Source of the DNA: an uncultured Lachnospiraceae bacterium
GTDB lineage: Bacteria; Bacillota; Clostridia; Lachnospirales; Lachnospiraceae
Assembly (NCBI GenBank): GCA_902789735.1
Contig: CADAOZ010000013.1
Span: forward strand, 1-64,000
Direction of reading: 5' to 3'
Length of the DNA: 64,000 bases
Shown here: in pieces, positions 16,363 to 24,895 of the stretch
Position numbering within the stretch: the stretch's first letter is position 1
Layout: every line of letters starts with the position of its first letter
Position numbers and translations under genes: made by a program
The notes under the pieces: model-generated
Databases searched by the model: none
What the model saw: the letters and a program-made list of their open reading frames with translations, nothing else
What the model was told of the DNA's origin: nothing

Positions 16363-16404
16363 GGAACGTATGTTCTTATATTCGTATTATAGCACGCATG
16401 TTCG
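16363..16404 (-). promoter_or_regulatory. minus-strand promoter with two LexA-like SOS boxes
   Basis: A perfect TATAAT (-10) lies on the minus strand at 16386-16391, with TGGAAA 17 bases further upstream as a weak -35. Two sequences close to the Gram-positive LexA consensus CGAACRNRYGTTYC flank it: GGAACGTATGTTCT at 16363-16376 (perfect GAAC-N4-GTTC core) and, on the minus strand, CGAACATGCGTGCT at 16391-16404 (one core mismatch). They overlap the spacer and the start region, an ideal repressor arrangement for the DUF5131 gene 90 bases downstream. Confidence 0.65.
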
Positions 16405-16615
16405 GCTGTTTCCAGCTTTTTTTGAGAACTGATGCTGTTTACAGCTATAGTTTTTTCAAAATTTTTTAGACATGTCTATAATTGTGCTAAAAAACCCGAA
16501 ATGGTAAAATAAGTCATATACTTGGGATGCCGCAGCAGGACATACCGGCCGGACTGCATCCTTTTTGCACGGATACATACGGATGGGGATTCAAATAACG
16601 GAAGGAGGACAGGGA

Positions 16616-17455
16616 ATGTCCATATATAAGCTGGCTGCCTTCGATATGGACGGCACACTTTTAAATTCGGCAAAAGAAATTCAGCCTTCTGCGACTGCGG
16701 CTTTTAAAAGAGCTATTCAGGCAGGACGGATCCTGGCCCTGGATACGGGCAGAGCTGTAACGGAACTTCGTCAGTATCCTTTTATAGAGATGGGCATCCG
16801 TTACGGCGCCTGTGCCTGCGGAACCGTCATTTATGATTTTCAGGAAAACAGGGTCCTGGCCAAAAAGTCGATTCCTGCGGAGTTGATTCCCATAATCGTG
16901 GAAGCCTCCCGGGAAGAGGATCTGATGTTCCAGGCTATGGTGGACGGGATTTCCTATGTGGAAGAAGCCAGTGTAAAAAGGATGGACCATTATCAGATGG
17001 GTATCTATCAGCCGCTTTATGAAGATACGACTTCCTACGCGGAAGATGTACGTGACTTTGCCCTGGCCCACGCAGACTCGATCAATAAGATCAATCTTTA
17101 TCATACGGATCCGGAAAGCCGGGAAAGGACGGGAAAACGTCTGGCCGGCCTGCCGCTGGACTTTACCTACGCGGAGACCACTTCCTTTGAGATCACGCCG
17201 CAGGGCGTTTCGAAAGGGACCGGCCTGCAGGACCTGTGCCGTGTGCTGGACATTCCGATCGACCAGGCCATCGGCGTCGGGGACGCTTTTAATGATGTTC
17301 CCATGCTGCGGATGGCGGGTCTTGGCATTGCCATGGGCAATTCTAATGAAGCAGCCCTGAAGGCAGCGGATGTAATCGTGGGAGATAATGACCATGACGG
17401 CATCGCGGAAGTCATTGACCGCTATCTGATTGGAGGACCGTTTCCTTTAGGATGA
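16616..17455 (+). CDS. Cof-type HAD-IIB phosphatase
   Basis: A 279-residue cytoplasmic sugar-phosphate or nucleotide phosphatase. It starts with the nucleophile motif LAAFDMDGTLLNS, continues with RILALDTGRAVTELRQYP, and ends with the magnesium loop GVGDAFNDVPMLRMAGLGIAMGNSNEAALKAAD. All four HAD motifs look intact, so it should be active; substrates of Cof proteins are usually broad. GGAGG at 16604-16608 sets the start. It is followed 95 bases later by the metal-sensor gene. Confidence 0.93.
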   Translation: MSIYKLAAFDMDGTLLNSAKEIQPSATAAFKRAIQAGRILALDTGRAVTELRQYPFIEMGIRYGACACGTVIYDFQENRVLAKKSIPAELIPIIVEASREEDLMFQAMVDGISYVEEASVKRMDHYQMGIYQPLYEDTTSYAEDVRDFALAHADSINKINLYHTDPESRERTGKRLAGLPLDFTYAETTSFEITPQGVSKGTGLQDLCRVLDIPIDQAIGVGDAFNDVPMLRMAGLGIAMGNSNEAALKAADVIVGDNDHDGIAEVIDRYLIGGPFPLG

Positions 17456-17550
17456 CGCTATGCTTCTGAAAAGGAACAAATGATCATTGTACGGGAACAG
17501 GAAACGGAAGAGACACAAAAAATATGTCCCTGTTAAGAAGGAGATAAAAA

Positions 17551-17895
17551 ATGAGCGCGGAAGATCATATGCATGCAGCCAGCGGAAACAGCGCCCATAC
17601 CCATGAGGAAGACCGGACCAGGCACAGCCATTACCATGATCCTGCTGAGAAGAAAAGACAGCTCAACCGGATCGCCAGGGCGATCGGCCATTTGAATCAT
17701 GTCAAGAGCATGATTGAAAACGATGTAGACTGCGCGGATGTCCTGATTCAGCTGGCGGCCGTGAACGCCGCCCTGCGGGGACTGGGAAAAGAGATCATCA
17801 ATGAGCATATGCATCACTGTATTACCCATGCCATTGAAGACGGAGATCTGCAGGCCGTAGAAGAATTCCAGAAAGCGGTCCAGAAATTCATCTGA
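17551..17895 (+). CDS. CsoR/RcnR/InrS-family metal-sensing repressor
   Basis: A 114-residue DUF156 repressor. The all-helical core (QLNRIARAIGHLNHVKSMIE onward) contains Cys61, His86 and Cys90, spaced exactly like Cys36-His61-Cys65 of copper sensor CsoR; the nickel sensor InrS also uses this triad with an added N-terminal His. Here the first 30 residues hold seven histidines. It lies directly before a cobalt/nickel ECF transporter, so a nickel or cobalt sensor is inferred despite the copper-like triad. AAGGAGA precedes the ATG. It presumably binds the C-rich tract before cbiM. Confidence 0.9.
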   Translation: MSAEDHMHAASGNSAHTHEEDRTRHSHYHDPAEKKRQLNRIARAIGHLNHVKSMIENDVDCADVLIQLAAVNAALRGLGKEIINEHMHHCITHAIEDGDLQAVEEFQKAVQKFI

Positions 17896-17930
17896 AGCGG
17901 AAACTGCGAAATATGCATTCATAATCATTT

Positions 17931-17955
17931 TATATCCCCCACCCCGGCTTATAAT
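17931..17955 (+). promoter_or_regulatory. cbiM promoter with C-tract operator candidate
   Basis: A good -10 box, TATAAT, at 17950-17955 is preceded by a CCCCCACCCC tract (17936-17945) inside the spacer, flanked by TATAT and TTATA. RcnR and related DUF156 repressors recognise C/G tracts flanked by AT-rich arms, so this is the likely site of the adjacent regulator. Confidence 0.5.
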
Positions 17956-18010
17956 CCTGATTAAGCTGTGTTTTAATTGTAATAATGAATATTACAGGAG
18001 GATTATACAT

Positions 18011-19036
18011 ATGCATATTCCGGAAAACTATCTGGCGCCCGCGGCCTGCGGCGTCATGACGGCAGCCATGGTCCCTGTCTGGGCCCATGCCATCAAGCGG
18101 GTCCGTCTGGATCTGCCCAAGGACAAACTGCCTATGATAGGCGTCGGCGCTTCCTTTTCATTTCTAGCCATGATGTTCAACGTTCCTCTTGTAGGAGGAA
18201 CGACCGGACACGCTGTGGGCGGAACACTGGCCGCCCTGCTTTTTGGTCCGGACGCAGCCTGTATAGCTGTCTCGACCGCCCTGCTCCTGCAGGCGCTGAT
18301 CTTCGGCGACGGCGGTATTCTTGCTTTCGGCGCCAACTGCTTCAACATGGCCTTTGTCCTGCCTTATCTTGGATACTTTATTTATCAGCTGATCACGCGC
18401 GCTTTCGGCGGCAGTGAAAAGGCCGGAACCGGGATCCGTTGCATGGCAGCGGCCATTGGATCTTATATCGGAATCAACGCGGCCGCTTTCTGCGCAGCCG
18501 TGGAATTCGGAATCCAGCCCCTGTTGTTCACGGACAGCATGGGCAACGCTCTTTACTGCCCCTATGACTTGTCTATTGCCATTCCCGCCATGATGATCCC
18601 GCATCTGGCGGTGGCCGGCCTGATTGAAGCAGCATTTACGGCGGCTGTCTACGCTTTTGTGGACCGTACCGCTCCGGATCTGATCTACGAAAATATCCGT
18701 TCCGGGAAGACGCCAAAGGGCATCTCGCATATACCGGTCTTTGCACTCATGGCGGTCATGATCGCCCTTACGCCCCTTGGCCTGCTGGCTGCGGGAACTG
18801 CCTGGGGCGAATGGGGCGCAGAGGAGATCGCGGAAGTCGTCACCAATGGTACGCCACTTGGCTATACGCCCCAGGGTTTACTGAACGGATGGTCTTTGAA
18901 CGTTCCTCTGCCGGATTACGCCCTGGAAGGCATGCCTGAAACGGCCGCCTACATTCTTTCGGCAGTGATCGGGGCGTCTCTCCTGATCATCCTCTTTAAA
19001 CTGTTTTCACTGATTCCGGCCAGGAGAAAGGTATGA
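18011..19036 (+). CDS. cbiM: cobalt/nickel ECF substrate-binding component, CbiM fused to a CbiN-like tail
   Basis: A 341-residue membrane protein. It begins MHIPENYL, the invariant metal-binding N-terminus of CbiM/NikM, and has GTTGHAVGG with His67, the other known ligand region, then multiple membrane segments (FGDGGILAFGANCFNMAF). Past the usual CbiM length, residues 240-341 carry two more segments and a PDYALEGMPE motif of PDGLE/CbiN type, so M and N components are fused. It binds Co or Ni and works with CbiQ and CbiO. AGGAGG precedes the ATG. First gene of the transporter operon. Confidence 0.94.
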   Translation: MHIPENYLAPAACGVMTAAMVPVWAHAIKRVRLDLPKDKLPMIGVGASFSFLAMMFNVPLVGGTTGHAVGGTLAALLFGPDAACIAVSTALLLQALIFGDGGILAFGANCFNMAFVLPYLGYFIYQLITRAFGGSEKAGTGIRCMAAAIGSYIGINAAAFCAAVEFGIQPLLFTDSMGNALYCPYDLSIAIPAMMIPHLAVAGLIEAAFTAAVYAFVDRTAPDLIYENIRSGKTPKGISHIPVFALMAVMIALTPLGLLAAGTAWGEWGAEEIAEVVTNGTPLGYTPQGLLNGWSLNVPLPDYALEGMPETAAYILSAVIGASLLIILFKLFSLIPARRKV

Positions 19037-19037
19037 T

Positions 19038-19751
19038 ATGCTTCCAGTCTGGATGGAAAATACAGACAGTTATGTGCCGCCCGGAGGAGGCGGCACATTT
19101 GCTGTAAAGACAATCCGATCGATCAGCGCAGCTGTCGGTAAGCTGCAGTTCCAGCAGGGGCGGGAGAGTAAGCCCTTCCTGCCGGCAGCTGCCAGACTGC
19201 TTCTGCTGTTGGCTCTGATCCTGTTACTGTCACTCAGCCGGCATCTGCTGGTCCTGCTGGCCTGTACGGCCCTCGCCATGATGGCGCTCGCTGCTTTGCC
19301 CCCCGACCGGATCCTGTCCGTGTGGAAAAGTGCCCTGGCCGCGGCTTTACTTGCCTTCCTGGTGCTGCTGCCTGCCATGCTGCTCCGCCCGGCCGGCAGA
19401 GGAAATAACCTGATCATCATCTGGAAGATTTTTATATCTGTTCAGATGGTCAGCATCTTTAATCATACGACCCAGTGGAACCGCATCACCTCTGCCCTGC
19501 GGCGGCTGCATGTTCCGGGCGTTTTTATTTTTACCATTGATATCAGCCTGAAATATATCGTATTGTTGGGAAGACTGATCAATGATCTCCTGACCTCTTA
19601 TCTGCTGCGGGCCGTTGGAAAGAACAAACAGAAATATACCTCTGTCGGCGGTGTTATGGGCGTGGTCTTTTTAAGAGGTACAGAAATGAACCGTCAAATG
19701 TACGAAGCCATGGTATGCCGCGGCTTCACCGATGACTATGAGGGCCTTTAA
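19038..19751 (+). CDS. cbiQ: ECF transporter transmembrane component CbiQ
   Basis: A 237-residue EcfT-type protein with five or so hydrophobic segments. The two coupling motifs are SALRRLHVP and AMVCRGF near the C-terminus, corresponding to the paired A-R-G helices that contact the ATPases. It links CbiM to CbiO energy supply. The gene begins two bases after the cbiM stop, and cbiO starts three bases after it, so the three are translationally coupled. The N-terminal 45 residues, including PPGGGG, are longer than usual. Confidence 0.92.
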   Translation: MLPVWMENTDSYVPPGGGGTFAVKTIRSISAAVGKLQFQQGRESKPFLPAAARLLLLLALILLLSLSRHLLVLLACTALAMMALAALPPDRILSVWKSALAAALLAFLVLLPAMLLRPAGRGNNLIIIWKIFISVQMVSIFNHTTQWNRITSALRRLHVPGVFIFTIDISLKYIVLLGRLINDLLTSYLLRAVGKNKQKYTSVGGVMGVVFLRGTEMNRQMYEAMVCRGFTDDYEGL

Positions 19752-19753
19752 AG

Positions 19754-20455
19754 ATGAGCTGCATGGAACTGCGGAATGTCTCCTATACTTATCCCGGTGA
19801 AAAGATGCCTGTCATAAATAATCTTACCCTGCAGATTGAAAAGGGAACATGCCTTGCTGTCAGAGGAGATAACGGGTCCGGAAAAACAACTCTGTTCCGA
19901 CTCCTCAACGGTCTGGCCTTTCCTGATACCGGCAGATATATGTTTGAAGGCACGGTCATCACAGAAAAGTATCTGAAGAACAACCGTGCATCTAAGGCTT
20001 TTCATAAAAAGATAGGTTACCTGTTCCAGAATCCGGATGTCATGCTGTTCAACGGGACTGTTTACGACGAGATCGCTTTCGGCCCACGGCAGATGGGACT
20101 GCCGGATGAGGAAACTGACCGGCGGACCCGGGACTGTCTGCAGCTTTTCGGAATCGGTCATCTGGCGGAAAAAGCGCCTTACCATTTGAGCGGAGGACAG
20201 AAAAAGCGGGTGGCTCTGGCTGCTGTTATGGCGCTGAATCCGGATGTCCTGATCCTGGACGAACCGATGGCCGGCCTGGATGCCGGAAGCCGGGCCTTTT
20301 TGCATGATTTTCTGTCACAGCTCAAAAAAGCGGGAAAAACGCTGATCATGGCTACCCATGACGAACAGCTGGTCCGTGATCTGGCAGATCAGGTACTGGT
20401 CATGGAAATGCCAAACATGGAAATGTCGGACACGGAAACACCGGAAACCGTTTAA
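19754..20455 (+). CDS. cbiO: ECF transporter ATP-binding protein CbiO
   Basis: A 233-residue ABC ATPase. It shows Walker A GDNGSGKTT, Q-loop GYLFQNPDVMLFN, signature LSGGQKKRVALA, Walker B VLILDEPMAGLD and the H-loop MATHD. The FQNPD motif is typical of ECF ATPases. It presumably works as a homodimer, as only one ATPase gene is present. The C-terminus ends in a methionine-rich repeat (MEMPNMEMSDTE), possibly metal-binding. It is the last gene before a strong terminator. Confidence 0.95.
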   Translation: MSCMELRNVSYTYPGEKMPVINNLTLQIEKGTCLAVRGDNGSGKTTLFRLLNGLAFPDTGRYMFEGTVITEKYLKNNRASKAFHKKIGYLFQNPDVMLFNGTVYDEIAFGPRQMGLPDEETDRRTRDCLQLFGIGHLAEKAPYHLSGGQKKRVALAAVMALNPDVLILDEPMAGLDAGSRAFLHDFLSQLKKAGKTLIMATHDEQLVRDLADQVLVMEMPNMEMSDTETPETV

Positions 20456-20458
20456 ATA

Positions 20459-20486
20459 AAAAAGCTGCCGGGTCAGGCAGCTTTTT
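20459..20486. terminator. bidirectional terminator after cbiO
   Basis: AAAAAGCTGCC pairs perfectly with GGCAGCTTTTT around a 6-nt loop; A/T arms serve both converging genes. Confidence 0.9.
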
Positions 20487-20508
20487 CTCTGTTCCACATT
20501 ATTTGTAA

Positions 20509-21756
20509 TTATAATTCCGTCGCGGAGTCCAGGATAATGGTCAGGGCAATATCTTTTTTACAGAGCCTTTTCAGCGCTTCCTCATCGTAATGGTTCCGGA
20601 TCTCCTCCAGGCTGACGCCGTATCCGCCCGCCATCCTGGCGGCAAAGTCGGCAACAGCTTCTTCTTCCGCGGCGATCTCTTCCTCCCGTATAATGGCGTT
20701 GATCAGCAGGTCCAGACGAATCTGTTCTTCCGCAGCAGGGTAGATCTTCTCCTTCAGGGCGTCTTCATCGATCCCCATCATCTGACGGATCTGTTCATAA
20801 GGGGTGGAAGGGTCCAATCCCATACGGCCGGCATAGTCCCGGATCATGGCTTCCGCGTTCTCCCGGATCAGCCTTTCGGTCAGGGCGACTTCCATGTTCT
20901 CCATGGCCTGCCCCAGGATCGCCTTATGGAAATTGTCCATGGCTTCTTCCTGCATTTTCCGTTCCAGAGCGGCACGGACAGACGCCTTATATTCCTCGCT
21001 GATCTCAAGAGGCGTTTCCTCCTGTGCCATGATCTTATGGAGCTTAATCTTAAAGACAACGGCCTTTCCGGCCAGGTCCGGCGTATAGTTTGTGGGGAAA
21101 GTAATATCGATATCTTTGCTTTCCCCGATATTCATGCCGACCAGCTGCTCTTCAAAACCGGGCACAAAGGAATGAGAACCCAGTTCCAGAGGATAACCTT
21201 CCGCTTTGCCGCCGTCAAAAGGCACCCCATCCAGAAAGCCTTCAAAATCGATAATGACAGTATCGCCCAGGCGGGCAGGACGGTCTGTGACTTCCACCGT
21301 ATTGCCGTTTTCAGCCTGTTCTTCCGCGATGGCCTGCATGATATCTTCTTCCGTAACAGCAGCAGTCTCTTTCCTGGCTTTCAGGCCTCTGTACTGGCCC
21401 AGTGTCACTTCCGGATACAGGGATACCGAAAAGGTAAATACCATTTCTTTCTCCGGCGTTACAGACACATCTTCATAGACCGGTCTGCCGATGGTCTTTA
21501 CGCCTGTTTCCGCTACGCCGAATTCATAGACAGGACCGACCATGGCATTGATCACGTTCTGGTACAGAGCCGTTTCCCCATAAACTTCAAGTGCCTTTTC
21601 AAAAGGAGCCTGTCCCTTCTCGAATCCCTTGATCTCATACAGGTCTTTTTTCTTCTCATATTCCTCATGGACCGCCCGGTCCAGTTCTTCAGCGGTCATG
21701 ACGACCTGGATCACCGCGGTACCGTTCTCTTTTTCCAAATAGGACTGAATATACAT
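20509..21756 (-). CDS. tig: trigger factor, ribosome-associated chaperone
   Basis: A 415-residue protein with the trigger-factor plan: N-terminal domain with the ribosome-contact stretch IKGFEKGQAPFEKALEVYG (canonical GFRxGxxP altered to GFEKGQAP), an FKBP-type prolyl isomerase domain (LGDTVIIDFEGFLDGVPFDG to VVFKIKLHKI) and a long helical C-terminal chaperone domain. The frame continues 52 codons upstream, but the ATG at 21756 is preceded by GGAAGGA and matches the family start. It is not beside clpP/clpX, where Firmicutes tig genes usually sit, so this may be a second, divergent copy. Confidence 0.9.
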   Translation of the reverse strand: MYIQSYLEKENGTAVIQVVMTAEELDRAVHEEYEKKKDLYEIKGFEKGQAPFEKALEVYGETALYQNVINAMVGPVYEFGVAETGVKTIGRPVYEDVSVTPEKEMVFTFSVSLYPEVTLGQYRGLKARKETAAVTEEDIMQAIAEEQAENGNTVEVTDRPARLGDTVIIDFEGFLDGVPFDGGKAEGYPLELGSHSFVPGFEEQLVGMNIGESKDIDITFPTNYTPDLAGKAVVFKIKLHKIMAQEETPLEISEEYKASVRAALERKMQEEAMDNFHKAILGQAMENMEVALTERLIRENAEAMIRDYAGRMGLDPSTPYEQIRQMMGIDEDALKEKIYPAAEEQIRLDLLINAIIREEEIAAEEEAVADFAARMAGGYGVSLEEIRNHYDEEALKRLCKKDIALTIILDSATEL

Positions 21757-21846
21757 ATTTAAAGATCCTTCCTGCCTTTTTATCCGGCTGTGTTTTTCTT
21801 TTCCTCTGGCATTGTAACACAGATTCGGCAAACATAAGAAGAAAAG

Positions 21847-21911
21847 TGAACCAGGCGTCAGACTATCCGGTTCATCTTGAAAATGAACCGGATAGTCTGA
21901 CGCCTGGTTCA
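21847..21911. repeat. palindromic repeat, cluster A: two copies as a perfect inverted repeat
   Basis: The 28-bp unit (TGAACCGG, 3 bases, GTCTGAC, 2 bases, CCTGGTTCA-type end) occurs at 21884-21911, and its exact reverse complement at 21847-21874, 9 bases apart. The pairing extends one more base inward (21875 with 21883). It sits between the divergent tig and Nudix genes and ends five bases before the TATAAT at 21917. Confidence 0.9.
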
Positions 21912-21913
21912 TC

Positions 21914-21922
21914 TGGTATAAT
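21914..21922 (+). promoter_or_regulatory. extended -10 promoter of the Nudix gene
   Basis: TGGTATAAT is a perfect extended -10 element. The -35 position falls inside the right arm of the palindromic repeat, so a protein bound there would affect transcription. Confidence 0.6.
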
Positions 21923-21988
21923 GGAGTCCGGCAGATAACAGACCTGTATATCTGTCAGCACAGGAGCATAAAAGCAGAGAGGATCATT

Positions 21989-22636
21989 ATGGACGATATT
22001 AATAAAAGCAAAGAAGAAAGCAAAATGAGTCAGCAGTACGACATCTGGGATGATGAAGCCCTGCGCTGGGAAGAAATTGAGACAGAACATCTTGTGCAGG
22101 ATAAATGGATCGACTTCCGGCGTGTCAAATACAGGATGCCTGACGGCAGAGAGTGGACGCCCTTCTATAATTTCAGCAGAAGGGATTACGCGGTCATTAT
22201 AGCCAGGGACAGACAGGGCCGCTATATCTGTGTCCGTCAGTTCCGGCACGGAATCCGTAAATGTACCACCGAATTCCCGGCAGGCGGGATTGAAAGAAGC
22301 GGGGGGCATGACTACGCTCTTGCTTCAGAACCGGAAGTACAGGCGGAAGACGCGCTGGAAACGGCCCGGCGGGAGCTGAAAGAGGAGACCGGCTATGTAT
22401 CTGACCATTGGAGACATCTGATCACGGTACCTTCCCAGGCGACAATTTCCGATAATTACGCTTATGTCTTTGCAGCTGATGAATGCGAAAAGGTATCAGG
22501 GCAGAATCTGGACGACTCTGAATTTCTCAGTACCGTACTCCTGGAGGAAAAACAGATCGAGGATATGATCCGGAAAGGAGATTTCCCACAGGCGGTGCAT
22601 ATCATGGGATTTATGATGCTGAAAGCAGGTTACTGA
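21989..22636 (+). CDS. Nudix hydrolase, ADP-ribose pyrophosphatase type
   Basis: A 215-residue enzyme expected to cleave ADP-ribose or other nucleotide sugars into AMP and a sugar phosphate. The core has YAVIIARDRQGRYICVRQFRHG, then the substrate-loop motif TEFPAGGIE, and the catalytic helix ALETARRELKEETGY. A 20-residue insertion (SGGHDYALASEPEVQAED) lies between the glycine loop and the catalytic helix, which is longer than usual. AGAGAGGA lies before the ATG; a second ATG at 22025 is possible. Palindromic repeats flank the gene on both sides. Confidence 0.93.
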   Translation: MDDINKSKEESKMSQQYDIWDDEALRWEEIETEHLVQDKWIDFRRVKYRMPDGREWTPFYNFSRRDYAVIIARDRQGRYICVRQFRHGIRKCTTEFPAGGIERSGGHDYALASEPEVQAEDALETARRELKEETGYVSDHWRHLITVPSQATISDNYAYVFAADECEKVSGQNLDDSEFLSTVLLEEKQIEDMIRKGDFPQAVHIMGFMMLKAGY

Positions 22637-22643
22637 CGGCACA

Positions 22644-22754
22644 TGAACCGGGAAGTCTGACGCCCGGTTCACTGACGGCATTTGAACCGGATAGTCTGAC
22701 GTTCGGTTCATATGAACCGGATAGTCTGACGCCCGGTTCATAACGCCCGGTTCA
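22644..22754 (+). repeat. palindromic repeat, cluster B: three direct copies and a half copy
   Basis: Complete 28-bp units lie at 22644-22671, 22683-22710 and 22713-22740, all in the same direction, followed by a half unit at 22743-22754. The first spacer carries CTGACGGCA, which also precedes the first copy, so the duplicated block there is about 39 bp. Copies differ only at positions 9-11 and 20-21. The cluster lies between the Nudix gene and the GH1 gene. Confidence 0.88.
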
Positions 22755-22762
22755 TATTATGA

Positions 22763-22768
22763 TATAAT
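22763..22768 (+). promoter_or_regulatory. -10 box upstream of the GH1 gene
   Basis: A perfect TATAAT begins nine bases after the half-copy repeat. The -35 region is again formed by repeat sequence. Confidence 0.5.
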
Positions 22769-22780
22769 AACAGAGGATGA

Positions 22781-24313
<1,533 letters not shown>

Positions 24314-24399
24314 TCTGCTGATACACGGAGGGTCTTATCAGAGAAAATCCGAATCTGATTCGTCGGGAAAAAATATAATCTGAGCGAAAAGCAGCATGG

Positions 24400-24444
24400 A
24401 AATGCCCGGGGCCAGGCGCCTTTACCTGGATCCGGGCATTTTCT
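24400..24444. terminator. terminator after the GH1 gene
   Basis: AATGCCCGG pairs with CCGGGCATT, with an inner CCAGG/CCTGG stem, followed by TTTTCTT. Confidence 0.8.
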
Positions 24445-24497
24445 TCGTGTGCATTTCAGAAAACATGTTTCAGTAACTGATATGGTCTGCGGCAGGC

Positions 24498-24695
24498 TTA
24501 TTTTACAAAGCCCAGTTTCCTGGCTTCTTCAACATATTTGGGGAAATCCGCGGGAGAGATATTCACATGGTGCTTCTTCGCGAAAGTAACGAATTCCATA
24601 AATGTGATCTTACCGTCCGCCAGGATCGCTTCCACTTCCTTCTGCAGCTTTTCATCTGTTTCATACTGTTTGACCAGTTCTTCTACAGTTGCCAT
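24498..24695 (-). CDS. small Nif11-like protein
   Basis: A 65-residue protein, MATVEELVKQYETDEKLQ onward. The run of helices, one bearing LQKEVEAILADGKITFMEFVTFAKKHH-type spacing and then NISPADF, resembles the Nif11 domain found in nitrogen-fixation regions and in leader peptides of modified natural products. There is no GG-type cleavage motif or core peptide after the domain, and no modifying enzyme nearby, so it is probably a stand-alone domain. GGGAGG precedes the ATG at 24695; a longer frame starts at 24731 without a ribosome site. Confidence 0.7.
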   Translation of the reverse strand: MATVEELVKQYETDEKLQKEVEAILADGKITFMEFVTFAKKHHVNISPADFPKYVEEARKLGFVK

Positions 24696-24895
24696 AGCTT
24701 GTCCTCCCTTTTTTTGATTTGTTTTGATCATGGATTTCCGAATCCGGTCACAGAACAGATTTCCGAAATCACAGGGGTCCTGTATCCAACAAAATTATAG
24801 CATATGACCAAAAAAAATACAGAAATTGATAGTATGTCAGTCCCGTTGTCTGATAAAATTGAAACAGACAAGGGCAGAAAAAGGGGGACTGTGTA

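Noticed and set aside
17896-18010. Cobalamin or NiCo riboswitch before cbiM
   Set aside because: The gap is only about 115 bases and no B12-box or NiCo junction sequence was seen; a protein operator fits better.
20590-21762. 390-codon frame opposite trigger factor
   Set aside because: It mirrors tig codons; no ribosome site, no recognisable domain.
22496-22741. Open frame with repeated MNRxSDYPV peptides
   Set aside because: The peptide repeats are produced by translating the DNA palindromes and part of the Nudix gene on the opposite strand; no ribosome site.
22644-22754. Short direct repeats that could suggest a CRISPR array
   Set aside because: The spacers are 2 and 11 bases and the unit is palindromic; the same unit occurs inverted elsewhere, and no cas gene is present.
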